Below, one piece after another: positions 52,001 to 60,046 of a stretch of 64,000 nt of DNA. The stretch covers positions 38,884 to 102,883 of the forward strand of contig JAETRI010000009.1 of the NCBI GenBank assembly GCA_021770245.1. Direction: 5' to 3'. The stretch is from Lachnospiraceae bacterium. GTDB taxonomy: Bacteria > Bacillota > Clostridia > Lachnospirales > Lachnospiraceae. Below the pieces are notes generated by a model. It worked only from the letters and a program-made list of their open reading frames with translations, made no database searches and had not been told where the DNA came from. Made by a program: the position numbers and the translations under genes. Each line of letters starts with the position of its first letter. The first letter of the stretch is position 1.

Positions 52001-55000
52001 CAATCGCTTTCACTGCCCCGGCAATAGCCGTAGCACTGTTTGCAATAATCCCGAGCACTCCAACAATCAGAATTTCCAAGGCGGCCACCAACGCCGTTAC
52101 ACCGGCCACGCCGGAAACAGCCAGAGAAGCCAGCCCCGCTGAAAATGCCAAAATGCCCACGCCGCAAGCAGCAACCGCCACCCCGAGTAATGCCAACGCT
52201 CCGGATAAACCAAGGATTGCTGGAACCATAGGACCAAGTACCGCCCCGGCAATACCCAAAACCGTAAATGCCCCGGCCAGAGCCAGTAGCCCTTTTCCAA
52301 TTTCCGCCAAGCTCATTGAGCCAAGGGATTTCAATACTGGAGTGAAGACAGCAAGTGCCGCCGACATAACCAGCATTGCCGATGCTCCCCCGAGGGTTCC
52401 TTTCATAGCATTGAGCGCTACTGCCAGAATCGTCATGGACCCGGCCAGGACGACCATGCCTTTTCCAATTTCTTCCCATTTCATCCCACCGGCATCCTGA
52501 ATAACACTGCCGATGATTTTAAGTGCTGCTGCAACTTCGACCAATCCGAGCCCAATGCCGACCATATTTTTAGGCATAAGGTTTACAGCTACTGCTACGG
52601 CAGCCAATGCACCGCCAATTCCAATTAATCCTTTTCCAATCATTTCAATGGACAGCGACCCGATATCTTTAATCGCTTTCCCAAATATCAACATGGCTGC
52701 TCCGATAACGGTCAAAGCCGTTGCACTGGAAAGAATATGTTTCGCTTTTCCGGCGATTACCGAGAAGCCTGCCACTTCTGCAAGGATAACACCGACACCA
52801 GTCAGCCCTTTCTTTATTGTTTCAATGTCCATCGACCCGAAACCAGAAACCGACTTTTCCAAAATCAGAAGTGCCGCCGACAATTCAATGATTGCAAGTC
52901 CCTGTGTCGCTTTGAAATTTCCAAACTTTGAAGCAACCATGAACGCAGCAAGCTCCGCCATGAGTACGCCGACACCAACAAGCCCTTTTGTCAGCTTATC
53001 TGTATCTAGCGCCCCTAGTTTCCCGACAGCATTTGCCAGGATATTGATGGCTTCGGCGAAAAGAATCATTGAGACCGCACTTGTCTTTATCTTCCCGCCC
53101 CATTTTGAAAGTGCCAAGGAAGCCGCCACCATCTCTCCGATTAGAACTGTTATACCGACAAGAGCACCGGCCAACTTATCCGAATCAATACTTGCAATCT
53201 TCTTTAGAGCTGACGCGAGCACAAGAATAGCGGCCGACATTTCAATCATCGCCATTCCAAACTTGTTCAGACCTTTCTGCCCGCTCAATGTTTTATCAAA
53301 CAACGCCATAGATGCAGCCAATTCGGCAAAGAGGATGCTGATAGAAGCTAATGCCCCTCCCAGTTTATCCGAATCAATCAATGATAGCACCAAAAGTGAA
53401 CCAGCAAGAACTGCAATGGAACCAGCAATCTTCATCAGTATATCCGCTTTCAGACTTGCCTGAAAATCTGCAAGGGTTTCTTTTGCTCCATTGATAGCGC
53501 CCTTGAATCCCTCTATAATTCCAGCAAACCCTCCAATAGCATCATCTGCAGTGCTTTCCAATCCGGTAAGGTTCTTGATGAACTTCATAATTCCTACACC
53601 AATACCGGTGACAATACCCCCGTTCAATAGGTCAATCAGTGAATCAAATCCTTCGCCGCGCAATGCTTTCATGATTCCGTCAATTACTTTTCCGAGAGCA
53701 TCGACAATGATTCCGCCCAGATTCGCCAGAACAGGGGCAGATGCCTTGAATGCGTCAACCAATTTTCCCATCGCTTCCTTTGCGACTTCGCCTATTTTTT
53801 TGAACGGTTCAATTCTTGCTTTCAGCTTATCTGCCACGCTCATAAGTCCCGATGTATCCGGGACATTGAAATGCGTTTCTGCGAATTTCTTGATTGCCAC
53901 AACAGCGCCGTCGATATGCCCTTTTACCGATTTTAGGATTGGGCTGACTTTATCGTGAAATTTCTGTATTGCCTGGTTAAAAACATCGCTCTTCTTTGCT
54001 GCCTGGTCCAGAGATACAAGCCATTCCCCGATTTTCCCGGTTACGCTTAAAACCCCAGAGCCGAGACTCCCAAGCCCTTTTGTCATCGGGAACACCGCTT
54101 TAACAAGCGCGCCAATTCCCTGTTTCACAAGATCTAAAACTGCGAATAGACCCTTAAAAGTATTCTTTAAGTTTTGGGAATCTTTATCGCTCAGTTTCAA
54201 ATGCGATGTAAACTCTTTTAGACCTTTAGTAAGGTTCATAAGCTGTTCCGATGTAGTTGCCGGAAAAATTTCACGAAACGCCTCTCCAACCGGCTTAACT
54301 ACACTCATCAGACCACTGAATGCATTTTGAACGGACTCGATGAGGGCTTGTCTCCCGCCCAAATCTTTCCAACCCTGAAGCATGTCATTCCTAGCTTTTG
54401 ATGATTGGTCGATGAATCCACCGACAACCTGGCTTACAGAAGTCCATAATACTTTTGCTTCTTCCAAATCGCCAAATAAAATCTCAAATGTCTGTGCCCA
54501 TCCGGAACCGGCTGCTTCTTTCAGCGTATCCATCAGCTGGCTGAATGTCTTTACATCCTGTGCTGAGTCAAACGCTTTCTGCCCAAGCTCCTCAATAGCC
54601 TTGATCTGCTCTTCGGTATATCCAATGCCCCGGAGTTTTTCCTCATATGCCTTCTTCTCCGCAGCGGTCATTTCCCGCACATCTGTTGCATAATTACCCA
54701 ACGTCTGCACAAGAACATCTGTAGTCATCCATTGCGAGGAAAGAGAATCGTTAAACATACTCGTTGCCGTAAACAAGTCAGATATCTTCCCCTGCGCATC
54801 CGTTGTTGTTGACTGATATTTATCGCCGACTTTAACGACAGTCCCCATTGCGAGTGCCGTATCCAGCAATGACTGTTTGAACTCTACAGTGGCCATATTG
54901 GCATTTTCAATGGACTTCCAGTCTATCAGTTTTACTGCTCCCGAAGACAACGCCTGAGCGAAATTATACATAGCTCTGGAAGCTTCGTTTGCATTTGCCC

Positions 55001-55559
55001 CTGAAACCGCTGCCTCATTGCTGATACCCTTAATTGCCTTTACTGCATCATCCAGAGAAACACCGGCATTTGTAAATTTGCCAATGCTTGAGGTCATATC
55101 AGAAAACGAGTAAATGGTTTTATCCGAATATGTATTTAATTCTTCAAGGTACCCATTGACTGTCTTGATGTCTGCTCCCGTGCTCGCCATAATGGTCTGT
55201 ACAGACCCCATTTTGAGTTCGTATTCTGCAAACCCCTGCTGAATCGGCTCCATCGTAAACGAATCAACGAGTTTCTTTCCGGCATTGACCACCGAATTCG
55301 TGATGTTCGCCAATGCTGTGATAGCCACCACTTCAAGTGCCGAAAACCTGCTCTTAACAGTTTCTACAGCACTACTCAGCCCTGATATGTTAATTCCTTT
55401 TGCCGCTTTATCGATATCTTCAAGGCCTTTTGTAGCTCCATCGAGCTTCAGGGAATGTTTGAGCTTGTCGAGCGTACCCATAGTAGTCTGTACGCCCTTC
55501 TCGAACTGCTGATTGTCAAACCGCATCTCGACAATGCGTTTTTCTACAGACTTACTCAT
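49038..55559 (-). CDS. Tail tape measure protein
   Basis: The 2173-residue protein (ATG 55559; ggagggagg upstream) sets tail length. The N-terminal part (about 100-330) is the tape-measure core with FEYELKMGSVQTIMASTG, then NEASRAMYNFAQALSSGAVKLIDWKSIENANMATVEFKQ. A long middle region has many hydrophobic helices (LAGSLLVLSLIDSDKLGGALASI; LVGITVLIGEMVAASLAL) and may enter the host membrane. Two blocks of internal repeats and a C-terminal region (DEHSPSKVFFKIGENVDLGMVNGI) follow. A protein this long predicts a tail of several hundred nanometres at about 1.5 angstrom per residue. Confidence 0.95.
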   Translation of the reverse strand: MSKSVEKRIVEMRFDNQQFEKGVQTTMGTLDKLKHSLKLDGATKGLEDIDKAAKGINISGLSSAVETVKSRFSALEVVAITALANITNSVVNAGKKLVDSFTMEPIQQGFAEYELKMGSVQTIMASTGADIKTVNGYLEELNTYSDKTIYSFSDMTSSIGKFTNAGVSLDDAVKAIKGISNEAAVSGANANEASRAMYNFAQALSSGAVKLIDWKSIENANMATVEFKQSLLDTALAMGTVVKVGDKYQSTTTDAQGKISDLFTATSMFNDSLSSQWMTTDVLVQTLGNYATDVREMTAAEKKAYEEKLRGIGYTEEQIKAIEELGQKAFDSAQDVKTFSQLMDTLKEAAGSGWAQTFEILFGDLEEAKVLWTSVSQVVGGFIDQSSKARNDMLQGWKDLGGRQALIESVQNAFSGLMSVVKPVGEAFREIFPATTSEQLMNLTKGLKEFTSHLKLSDKDSQNLKNTFKGLFAVLDLVKQGIGALVKAVFPMTKGLGSLGSGVLSVTGKIGEWLVSLDQAAKKSDVFNQAIQKFHDKVSPILKSVKGHIDGAVVAIKKFAETHFNVPDTSGLMSVADKLKARIEPFKKIGEVAKEAMGKLVDAFKASAPVLANLGGIIVDALGKVIDGIMKALRGEGFDSLIDLLNGGIVTGIGVGIMKFIKNLTGLESTADDAIGGFAGIIEGFKGAINGAKETLADFQASLKADILMKIAGSIAVLAGSLLVLSLIDSDKLGGALASISILFAELAASMALFDKTLSGQKGLNKFGMAMIEMSAAILVLASALKKIASIDSDKLAGALVGITVLIGEMVAASLALSKWGGKIKTSAVSMILFAEAINILANAVGKLGALDTDKLTKGLVGVGVLMAELAAFMVASKFGNFKATQGLAIIELSAALLILEKSVSGFGSMDIETIKKGLTGVGVILAEVAGFSVIAGKAKHILSSATALTVIGAAMLIFGKAIKDIGSLSIEMIGKGLIGIGGALAAVAVAVNLMPKNMVGIGLGLVEVAAALKIIGSVIQDAGGMKWEEIGKGMVVLAGSMTILAVALNAMKGTLGGASAMLVMSAALAVFTPVLKSLGSMSLAEIGKGLLALAGAFTVLGIAGAVLGPMVPAILGLSGALALLGVAVAACGVGILAFSAGLASLAVSGVAGVTALVAALEILIVGVLGIIANSATAIAGAVKAIVLAIVDVIVECAPPIAEGVLTLIEEVLKSLAEHGPNIVTYLMDFLIGVINAIAARLPELIKAAVNLIGAFFKGVVDALKGIDTNVLLEGIVGIGLLSAIMLALSAVAGLIPGAMAGVLGMGVVIAEMSLVLAAVGAFAQLPGLKWLVGEGGDLLQGVGTAIGKFIGGIVGGFLGGISAQFPQIGQDLTDFMTNAQGFIEGAKKIDPAMLQGVNALAQTILLLTAANILDGLTKWFTGGTSLVKFGEELAEFGPYFKRYSDEIAGINPEVITASSNAALALAEMASKLPNSGGLAGKIFGENNLSDFGAELEKFGPYIKRYGDQVKGLDSAAVKASAEAAQMMADMAATLPNSGGLAAKIMGDNTLSAFGEELEKFGPHISKYAKDVNGVDPAAVKASAQAAQVLSDMASTLPNSGGLAALIMGDNTLSEFGEELEKFGPHIAKYAQDVANVQPTVVTASANAAKALSELANNLPNTGGLVSWFTGDNDIGAFGQSLEKFGQSFAGYYNSIAGIDTALLDAVIVELGKLVDMANGISGVDTSGFTRFASDLTTMGNNGIDGFIQAFTNANEKVQQGVTALLTTVTSTMQAQVGTLTASGTTAGQSLGTGVTDGIASKKAVILLTASAVCQALVQTMQTGLPSNTFNTIGQNVIQGIINGMTSKRGLLLSTARNLCTSLIQQFRTSLPSNTFNTIGQNVIQALINGMNAKKSSLLTTARNLCTALVSKFKAELPNSTFNTIGQNIVQALANGIISKQGTAVEAAKGVCTAVKNAFSNNLTSGDLRPVGANAAQGLADGIRSKIDEIADAAIDAAKKAVAAAKKELDEHSPSKVFFKIGENVDLGMVNGIRAYLGRIGDAGTSMGREAIDSMKSAIAHVSDIVNGEMDADPTIRPVLDLSNVQNGVGKINSLFSKGLDMSVSYNKAVEASRSRKAESSPSIENPSNYQQPAPNTFSFVQNNYSPKSLSRSEIYRQTNNQFSAFRKAVNPT
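49690..50180 (-). repeat. Tape-measure internal repeats, unit about 46 residues
   Basis: The unit FNTIGQNVIQGIINGMTSKRGLLLSTARNLCTSLIQQFRTSLPSNT recurs three to four times with a period of about 138 bp; ttctgyccaatcgtrttgaacgt appears at about 49779, 49915 and 50053. Repeats of this type allow tape length to change by unequal recombination. Confidence 0.85.
50470..51270 (-). repeat. Tape-measure internal repeats, unit about 60 residues
   Basis: The unit ASAEAAQMMADMAATLPNSGGLAAKIMGDNTLSAFGEELEKFGPHISKYAKDV recurs about five times with drift (LPNSGGL, then a DNTLS or NNLSDFG block, then LEKFGPyI). The two best copies are nearly identical, which implies recent duplication. Confidence 0.85.
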
Positions 55560-55939
55560 AGATTTGTTACCTCCCTCCAAGCTTCATTTGCCATCTTATC
55601 GAAAATTGGCTGTATGGCCGGATTGATGTAATCTCTTCCCGCCACGTATCCGCCGCCTTTTGTTCCATGTCCATACTGTAAAATAATTGCGATATTCACC
55701 CCATTGCTGACATTGGAATTGGTGAACGCAATAGTTGTTTCTTTCCCGTTATGGGTTATCTCATAATCCCAGGAAGCTGCTGTCAAACCACTGTCCCTTG
55801 GCGTTGCAGCGGCGAGAGCCGCAACCCCCGCCTGCCCATAACGCTCCAGCACGTTGAGATAATCCAGCTTCAAAAGAGAATTAAAAAACTTCTCCGTTTT
55901 GGAGAAGTCGCCTTTATGCCGGAACGTTATGCCGCTCAT
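55556..55939 (-). CDS. HK97 gp10-like head-tail / tail protein
   Basis: The 127-residue protein has the gp10-type pattern: EKFFNSLLKLDYLNVLERYGQAGVAALAAATPRDSGLTAASWDYEI, then an all-beta middle and ILQYGHGTKGGGYVAGRDYINPAIQPIFDKM. The TPRDSGLTAASW and YGHGT..GG..GRDYI blocks are characteristic. In most siphoviruses this gene is among the head-tail connectors, before the major tail protein. Here it is after the endolysin-like gene and directly before the tape measure, which it overlaps by four bases. Confidence 0.8.
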   Translation of the reverse strand: MSGITFRHKGDFSKTEKFFNSLLKLDYLNVLERYGQAGVAALAAATPRDSGLTAASWDYEITHNGKETTIAFTNSNVSNGVNIAIILQYGHGTKGGGYVAGRDYINPAIQPIFDKMANEAWREVTNL

Positions 55940-55942
55940 GAT

Positions 55943-57460
55943 CTACACCCTTTCTGTAATATCCAAAGAAATCCACCCATCTCTGTCATCTGCATAGGAC
56001 GTCAAAAGCCCCCATCCAGAATCCGATCCTTCGCCGGGCTGTACTTCCACGATTGTAAAGACTCCGATTCCCGTATACTTCCCACTCTTGGGATGATTAG
56101 TTCCCGGCCCCTTTCTGATGTTCAGATACGAAGTATTCACCCTTACTAAAAAGGGCTCAAAAACATCGGTTGACGAATATAAGGCACAGCCATTCTCGTC
56201 GAATACGCTATAGCCAGGATTCTCATCCGCACAGTCCCTTGCATATTCCATTACTTTGAATGCCCCTTTCTGGGAAGAGGGGTCATCCCAGGTCTTTCGC
56301 ACTCGATACCACGCTTCGGGTTCGGGCTGTACGGCGGATGACGATTCTTCTGTTACAGAAAGGATGGCGTTCAGGATAGTCAGAATTTTACCTCCATATT
56401 CGCCCCCTGCTGCCCATCCGGCTCCTTGCGGGTTCTCCTGTTGCCCAAGCCATTCCACGTACTCTGCACATCCACGCTTAACATACTGGAATCTGGGATC
56501 GATGCATTCGCCGTTCAATGGTTCCGTCGAAGCGTAAGCTTTCAGATGCTGAATCTGCGCATGGATTCCCATCTGCGGCGTGTCAAAGGAATCTCCTTTC
56601 ATACCGTTGGCAGTCACTCCCATGCCACAGAAATTGTTCTGGTCAAGAGTCACCGCCGATCCGGAAAATCCGAAATTGCCCGTTTCCAGACACGACTGGG
56701 CAAACGCAACATCCCCACGGACACCCTCCGCTTGTCCCTCGGATAAATAAAACGGAATCATGTCAACCACAGATTGTGGCACATCCGGGTTCTTCCTCTT
56801 GATATAGGAAGCCATCTGCTCAGCTGTCGCCAATGCAGCTCCCATAATCTTGGTTCCGCCCTCTACGGTTTCCGAAACTGCAGCGCCCATCGCATCTTTT
56901 ACCGCTTTACGAAAACCGTCCATTGTATATCCGGTTCCGAGCTGTGACCACAGATGTTCCGGGTCTCCATGATTTGAAGCAATCCCCCGGTCATGGCCTT
57001 CCTTATGGGAAATCACCACCCCATCCGCCAATGGGTCAAGACCAAACTTTTTGCAGAGCATGGCGAATAGTTCCACGGCAGTCTCATAGGTACGCTTTGC
57101 CACGGCTTTGGCGGCATTCGGATCAGTGCAGGTAAAATTTGCCCCGCCCGTATACTTGATGCAGGCCGGCTCGCACATCTCTACGCCGATATGACTATTG
57201 TTTCCGCTCCCTTTGGAGCCGCTTCCACAATGCCATCCCCGATGATCCCAGGGCAATGTCTGATATACGGTTCCGTCATTTCCATCGATGAACCCGTGGA
57301 CACAGGAATTGTTGTGAGACGGATCATTCCAACTGTTGATGAAAGCTGATGCTTTTGGCTGTGGACAGCCTACGGAATGAAGCATCAGGCCGGTTACTTT
57401 GATTTTCTTTCCTGCCGTATAGCAGGGATTCCGACTTAAAATAGATTCCACCAATTTCAT
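55943..57460 (-). CDS. Endolysin: amidase_2, glucosaminidase-like and SH3 domains
   Basis: The 505-residue protein carries an N-acetylmuramoyl-L-alanine amidase of the PGRP/amidase_2 type at residues 1-165. Zinc ligands are expected in LMLHSVGCPQP, and in ISHKEGHDRGIASNHGDPEHLW. Next is a glucosaminidase-like domain (about 215-355: AEGVRGDVAFAQSCLETGNFGFSGSAVTLDQNNFCGMG). The C-terminus (about 430-505) is SH3-like (VNTSYLNIRKGPGTNHPKSGKYTGIGVFTIVEV). It should cut host peptidoglycan. It lies inside the tail module rather than beside the holin. Confidence 0.92.
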   Translation of the reverse strand: MKLVESILSRNPCYTAGKKIKVTGLMLHSVGCPQPKASAFINSWNDPSHNNSCVHGFIDGNDGTVYQTLPWDHRGWHCGSGSKGSGNNSHIGVEMCEPACIKYTGGANFTCTDPNAAKAVAKRTYETAVELFAMLCKKFGLDPLADGVVISHKEGHDRGIASNHGDPEHLWSQLGTGYTMDGFRKAVKDAMGAAVSETVEGGTKIMGAALATAEQMASYIKRKNPDVPQSVVDMIPFYLSEGQAEGVRGDVAFAQSCLETGNFGFSGSAVTLDQNNFCGMGVTANGMKGDSFDTPQMGIHAQIQHLKAYASTEPLNGECIDPRFQYVKRGCAEYVEWLGQQENPQGAGWAAGGEYGGKILTILNAILSVTEESSSAVQPEPEAWYRVRKTWDDPSSQKGAFKVMEYARDCADENPGYSVFDENGCALYSSTDVFEPFLVRVNTSYLNIRKGPGTNHPKSGKYTGIGVFTIVEVQPGEGSDSGWGLLTSYADDRDGWISLDITERV

Positions 57461-57463
57461 AAC

Positions 57464-58012
57464 CTATTTCCTCCCTTTTGATTTATGTGCTTTTCTTCTG
57501 GCAGCATTTATCGCCGCAGTCCTCTTGGTAATCTCTTTCTGGGAAAGTTTCTCCGGAGGCGCATTCTTCACGTTGCAGACCCTTATCAGCGTCAGGAGCC
57601 TGTTCAGATGCCATTTCTGACACTCGAACGGAATATTAAGAGCAATCATCCAGTAATAAATCAACTCCGCCGTGACCACTTCCTGACTGGTGTTTCCCTT
57701 CTCTTCTTTCGAGAACCAGGTTGCCGTCATCGAATCGTCAATGTAATCAGAAACCTGACCAATTATTTCATTGGTAACAAAACCATAGACCGATGGGTCA
57801 ACATTCTGCGTCAATGTCATGCAGCGTATATAGTCCACCGTTTCCTCCACCGTTTTATCCCCTTTGCCAAGAAACGGCTTATGCCATTTGGATTCCCATT
57901 TTGAAAGGGAGACCAGAGAATGCTCAAGCTGCAGAGTTGTTCCTTTGGTACTGACGAATTCCTCTTTCCCCTCATCCCATAATTCCTGACCGGGTATCGT
58001 GATTCTAAGCAT
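57464..58012 (-). CDS. Phage tail assembly chaperone-like / Gp15-type protein
   Basis: The 182-residue protein is mostly helical. It begins MLRITIPGQELWDEGKEEFVSTKGTTLQLEHSLVSLSKWESKWHKPFLGKGDKTVEETVDYIRCM and ends with a basic tail (RTAAINAARRKAHKSKGRK). This layout occurs between the major tail gene and the tape measure, where tail chaperones and Gp15-type proteins are encoded. It follows the 58039-58473 gene with its own ggaggga ribosome site; I see no slippery site that would fuse the two. The call rests mainly on position. Confidence 0.65.
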   Translation of the reverse strand: MLRITIPGQELWDEGKEEFVSTKGTTLQLEHSLVSLSKWESKWHKPFLGKGDKTVEETVDYIRCMTLTQNVDPSVYGFVTNEIIGQVSDYIDDSMTATWFSKEEKGNTSQEVVTAELIYYWMIALNIPFECQKWHLNRLLTLIRVCNVKNAPPEKLSQKEITKRTAAINAARRKAHKSKGRK

Positions 58013-58038
58013 TTCTCCAATCTCCCTCCTTCATAGAC

Positions 58039-58473
58039 TTAAGCGGTAGGCGGAGTGACCCCTGCGATGGGCGCCTGGCCGGGAAGCGCGGTGATGTTCT
58101 GCCCCGCCTTAGCTCTTGTTTTGGGCATAATACCGTTGACGAACTCCGCAGCCTTATTCGCATCGTGGGCCAGTTCCATGAAGATGTCGGAATATGCAAT
58201 GGTGGAAGCAAATTCCTCGCGAACCTTATCGTTCTTAACGAACTGTCTTCCGTCCAGGCTCTTTACACCGTAGGCCATGATCACGATCTTCTTGAAATAC
58301 TCGATAATCTGTTTTTGGTCATCCTCTTTGATGATCTTCTCCAACAGCTGGGACAGCCCGCCATTCATGGAATATTCAAGCTCCGTCAGCTCGGCCTCCG
58401 TCAGGTTGAAATAAAAATCCTCTGTCCTCTGCTGGCCATCGAAATCATGGTAGGTATGGGTTTTCTTTAACAT
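58039..58473 (-). CDS. Tail assembly chaperone-like protein
   Basis: The 144-residue protein (start 58473, ggaaaggag upstream, rather than the ORF track start at 58515) reads MLKKTHTYHDFDGQQRTEDFYFNLTEAELTELEYSMNGGLSQLLEKIIKEDDQKQIIEYFKKIVIMAYGVKSLDGRQF. The TYxDFDGxxRTEDFYFNLTEAELxELE start is the recognised pattern of small chaperones that follow the major tail gene. It holds the tape measure during tail assembly. The C-terminal part (PKTRAKAGQNITALPGQ) is flexible. Confidence 0.8.
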   Translation of the reverse strand: MLKKTHTYHDFDGQQRTEDFYFNLTEAELTELEYSMNGGLSQLLEKIIKEDDQKQIIEYFKKIVIMAYGVKSLDGRQFVKNDKVREEFASTIAYSDIFMELAHDANKAAEFVNGIMPKTRAKAGQNITALPGQAPIAGVTPPTA

Positions 58474-58576
58474 AATTTTCTCCTTTCCATTTACACATAA
58501 AAAACGGAGCCGCACTTCATCTGTCTGAAAGCAGCCCCGTTATGCATGTTCCATTATTCAGTTTGTTGTTACGGTC

Positions 58577-59392
58577 TTAACCTGCCTCATTGAAGAACCG
58601 AATCACCTCGTCCGGCAAAGGCAGCCGCGCCTCGACAGGTTCCGCTGTCATCTCATAGTAGGTTTTGGCACTGTCAAAAGTCGTATCGGAAGTTTCGGCA
58701 TACTCGCCGTCCACCAGCTCGTAATATTTCTTTCCAGAGCTGAAATCAGTATCGGTAGTTGCAGCAAATTCGCCGTCCTTTCCATAAAGGATTTCCTCGA
58801 ATGCCGCCAACTTCTCCGGATCGACTCTTGTGGAATCAATCTGTAAATGCGCCGTCGGTTTGTAGACCTTTCCAGTCTTCGGATTGATCGTGTTAATCAC
58901 CACCGCTGTGGTAGATACCGACCAGCTGAGCTGAAGAGCCTCCGGGCTTTCATTCACAGTATTGCGGGCTCTCTCCGACGGTGCCGCTTTCCCGTTGTAC
59001 ACCAGATGGATCTTATAACCGTGATCGGTATCATCTACATCGTTGCCGATCAAAGTCCGATAAGATAATCCAAACATCTTTCTTGTCTGCTGACCGATAT
59101 TTACTCCGGGAGCCACTTCCGCTGAACCATCGCATTCATCAAATTCCTCAGGAGAGAAGTATGCCTCGATGGTCGCCGCAAACTTCTCTGCGGAAATCAG
59201 ATTAAGATATTCAATGTTATCCGCATACTGCGGTGTCGACTCTGCCCCGGAAGGGCTCTCGTTTACGTTAATCAGACCGTCCCAGGCTACGCCTTTCGGA
59301 TAAGATGCCTTTACGGCGGGATAAAGAACGCCATGATCCACGCCAGTTTCATAGAGACGCTTGCCGACTTCGTCCCATTTAATTTTTCTCAT
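58577..59392 (-). CDS. Major tail protein
   Basis: The 271-residue protein has the phi13-type tail-tube pattern: ASYPKGVAWDGLINVNESPSGAESTPQYADNIEYLNLISAEKFAATIEAYFSPEEFDECDGSAE, then KMFGLSYRTLIGNDVDDTDHGYKIHLVYNGKA, and PTAHLQIDSTRVDPEKLAAFEEILYG. A C-terminal addition contains two similar units (FAATTDTDFSSGKKYYELVDG and YAETSDTTFDSAKTYYEMTAE), probably decoration on the tail surface. It forms the tail tube. An aaggaggtaga ribosome site precedes the ATG. Confidence 0.92.
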   Translation of the reverse strand: MRKIKWDEVGKRLYETGVDHGVLYPAVKASYPKGVAWDGLINVNESPSGAESTPQYADNIEYLNLISAEKFAATIEAYFSPEEFDECDGSAEVAPGVNIGQQTRKMFGLSYRTLIGNDVDDTDHGYKIHLVYNGKAAPSERARNTVNESPEALQLSWSVSTTAVVINTINPKTGKVYKPTAHLQIDSTRVDPEKLAAFEEILYGKDGEFAATTDTDFSSGKKYYELVDGEYAETSDTTFDSAKTYYEMTAEPVEARLPLPDEVIRFFNEAG

Positions 59393-59406
59393 GAATTTCT
59401 ACCTCC

Positions 59407-59715
59407 TTAAAAATATAGTGTGAAGACATCGTGATTGAGATTATCTGCCGTGAAGTGGGTATCAAACCCACAATATTCCAATTCCAACAGCTTATTGGGA
59501 ATCTCCGAATCCGGGTCTTCGTCAATATATGTTACCGTATATCGATTGTATTTCCGATATATCTTGTTGTTCGCCGAATCTGTACGGATACCGCTTCGTT
59601 CATAAACAATGCACGGATAGCTGAGTTTGACTGATTCAGGGGGCTGGTAATATACATTGCGACTATCAAGAAGACCTTCAAGCAGAGTCTGTAGTGTTTC
59701 CCTCGGTTTTGCCAT
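59407..59715 (-). CDS. Tail terminator/connector-like protein
   Basis: The 102-residue protein (MAKPRETLQTLLEGLLDSRNVYYQPPESVKLSYPCIVYERSG...) has the style of tail-completion proteins encoded between connectors and the major tail gene. The ATG at 59715 overlaps the upstream gene, and the ORF track start at 59727 is less likely. The YRKYNRYTVTYIDEDPDSEIPNKLLELEYCGFDTHFTADNLNHDVFTLYF block is typical. It probably caps the tail tube. Confidence 0.75.
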   Translation of the reverse strand: MAKPRETLQTLLEGLLDSRNVYYQPPESVKLSYPCIVYERSGIRTDSANNKIYRKYNRYTVTYIDEDPDSEIPNKLLELEYCGFDTHFTADNLNHDVFTLYF

Positions 59716-60025
59716 CGTTATACACACCCCCTATCGTCAGTATCAGCCTGGGGTACTGGACTTCCACTCTTGTGATCTTCCATTTCGCCCCCATAAATTC
59801 AACGTATCGCATGGAGTGAAAATTCTGCCTGGCATATGGATCGGCTACGATGCTGATTTCGTTGGCAATATTAAGATTGTCATTCACCTGCCCGGCAGAT
59901 TCATACTGGCGTGAGTTCCGAATCAAATCCCCGAAATAGGGTTTTTCGATTATCTTCGGTCTCCATACGCCCGGCTTCGTTTCCACCGTCTCAGCGTAGC
60001 CGATTTTTCCATAAAACTTTGCCAT
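59678..60025 (-). CDS. Head-tail connector / head-closure-like protein
   Basis: The 115-residue protein reads MAKFYGKIGYAETVETKPGVWRPKIIEKPYFGDLIRNSRQYESAGQVNDNLNIANEISIVADPYARQNFHSMRYVEFMGAKWKITRVEVQYPRLILTIGGVYN. The ANEISIVADPYA..NFxxMRYVEFMGxKWKITxVEVQYPRLILTIGGVYN block is common to small connector proteins of this phage type. It overlaps the next gene by 38 bases. The gene lacks the separate head-tail adaptor usually seen beside the capsid gene. Confidence 0.78.
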   Translation of the reverse strand: MAKFYGKIGYAETVETKPGVWRPKIIEKPYFGDLIRNSRQYESAGQVNDNLNIANEISIVADPYARQNFHSMRYVEFMGAKWKITRVEVQYPRLILTIGGVYNDGKTEGNTTDSA

Positions 60026-60046
60026 TTTGAATTTCTCCTCCGATCT

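Noticed and set aside
57464-58473. Programmed frameshift joining the two tail chaperone-like genes
   Set aside because: Common in siphoviruses, but the second gene has its own ribosome site and I found no slippery heptamer near the first gene's end.
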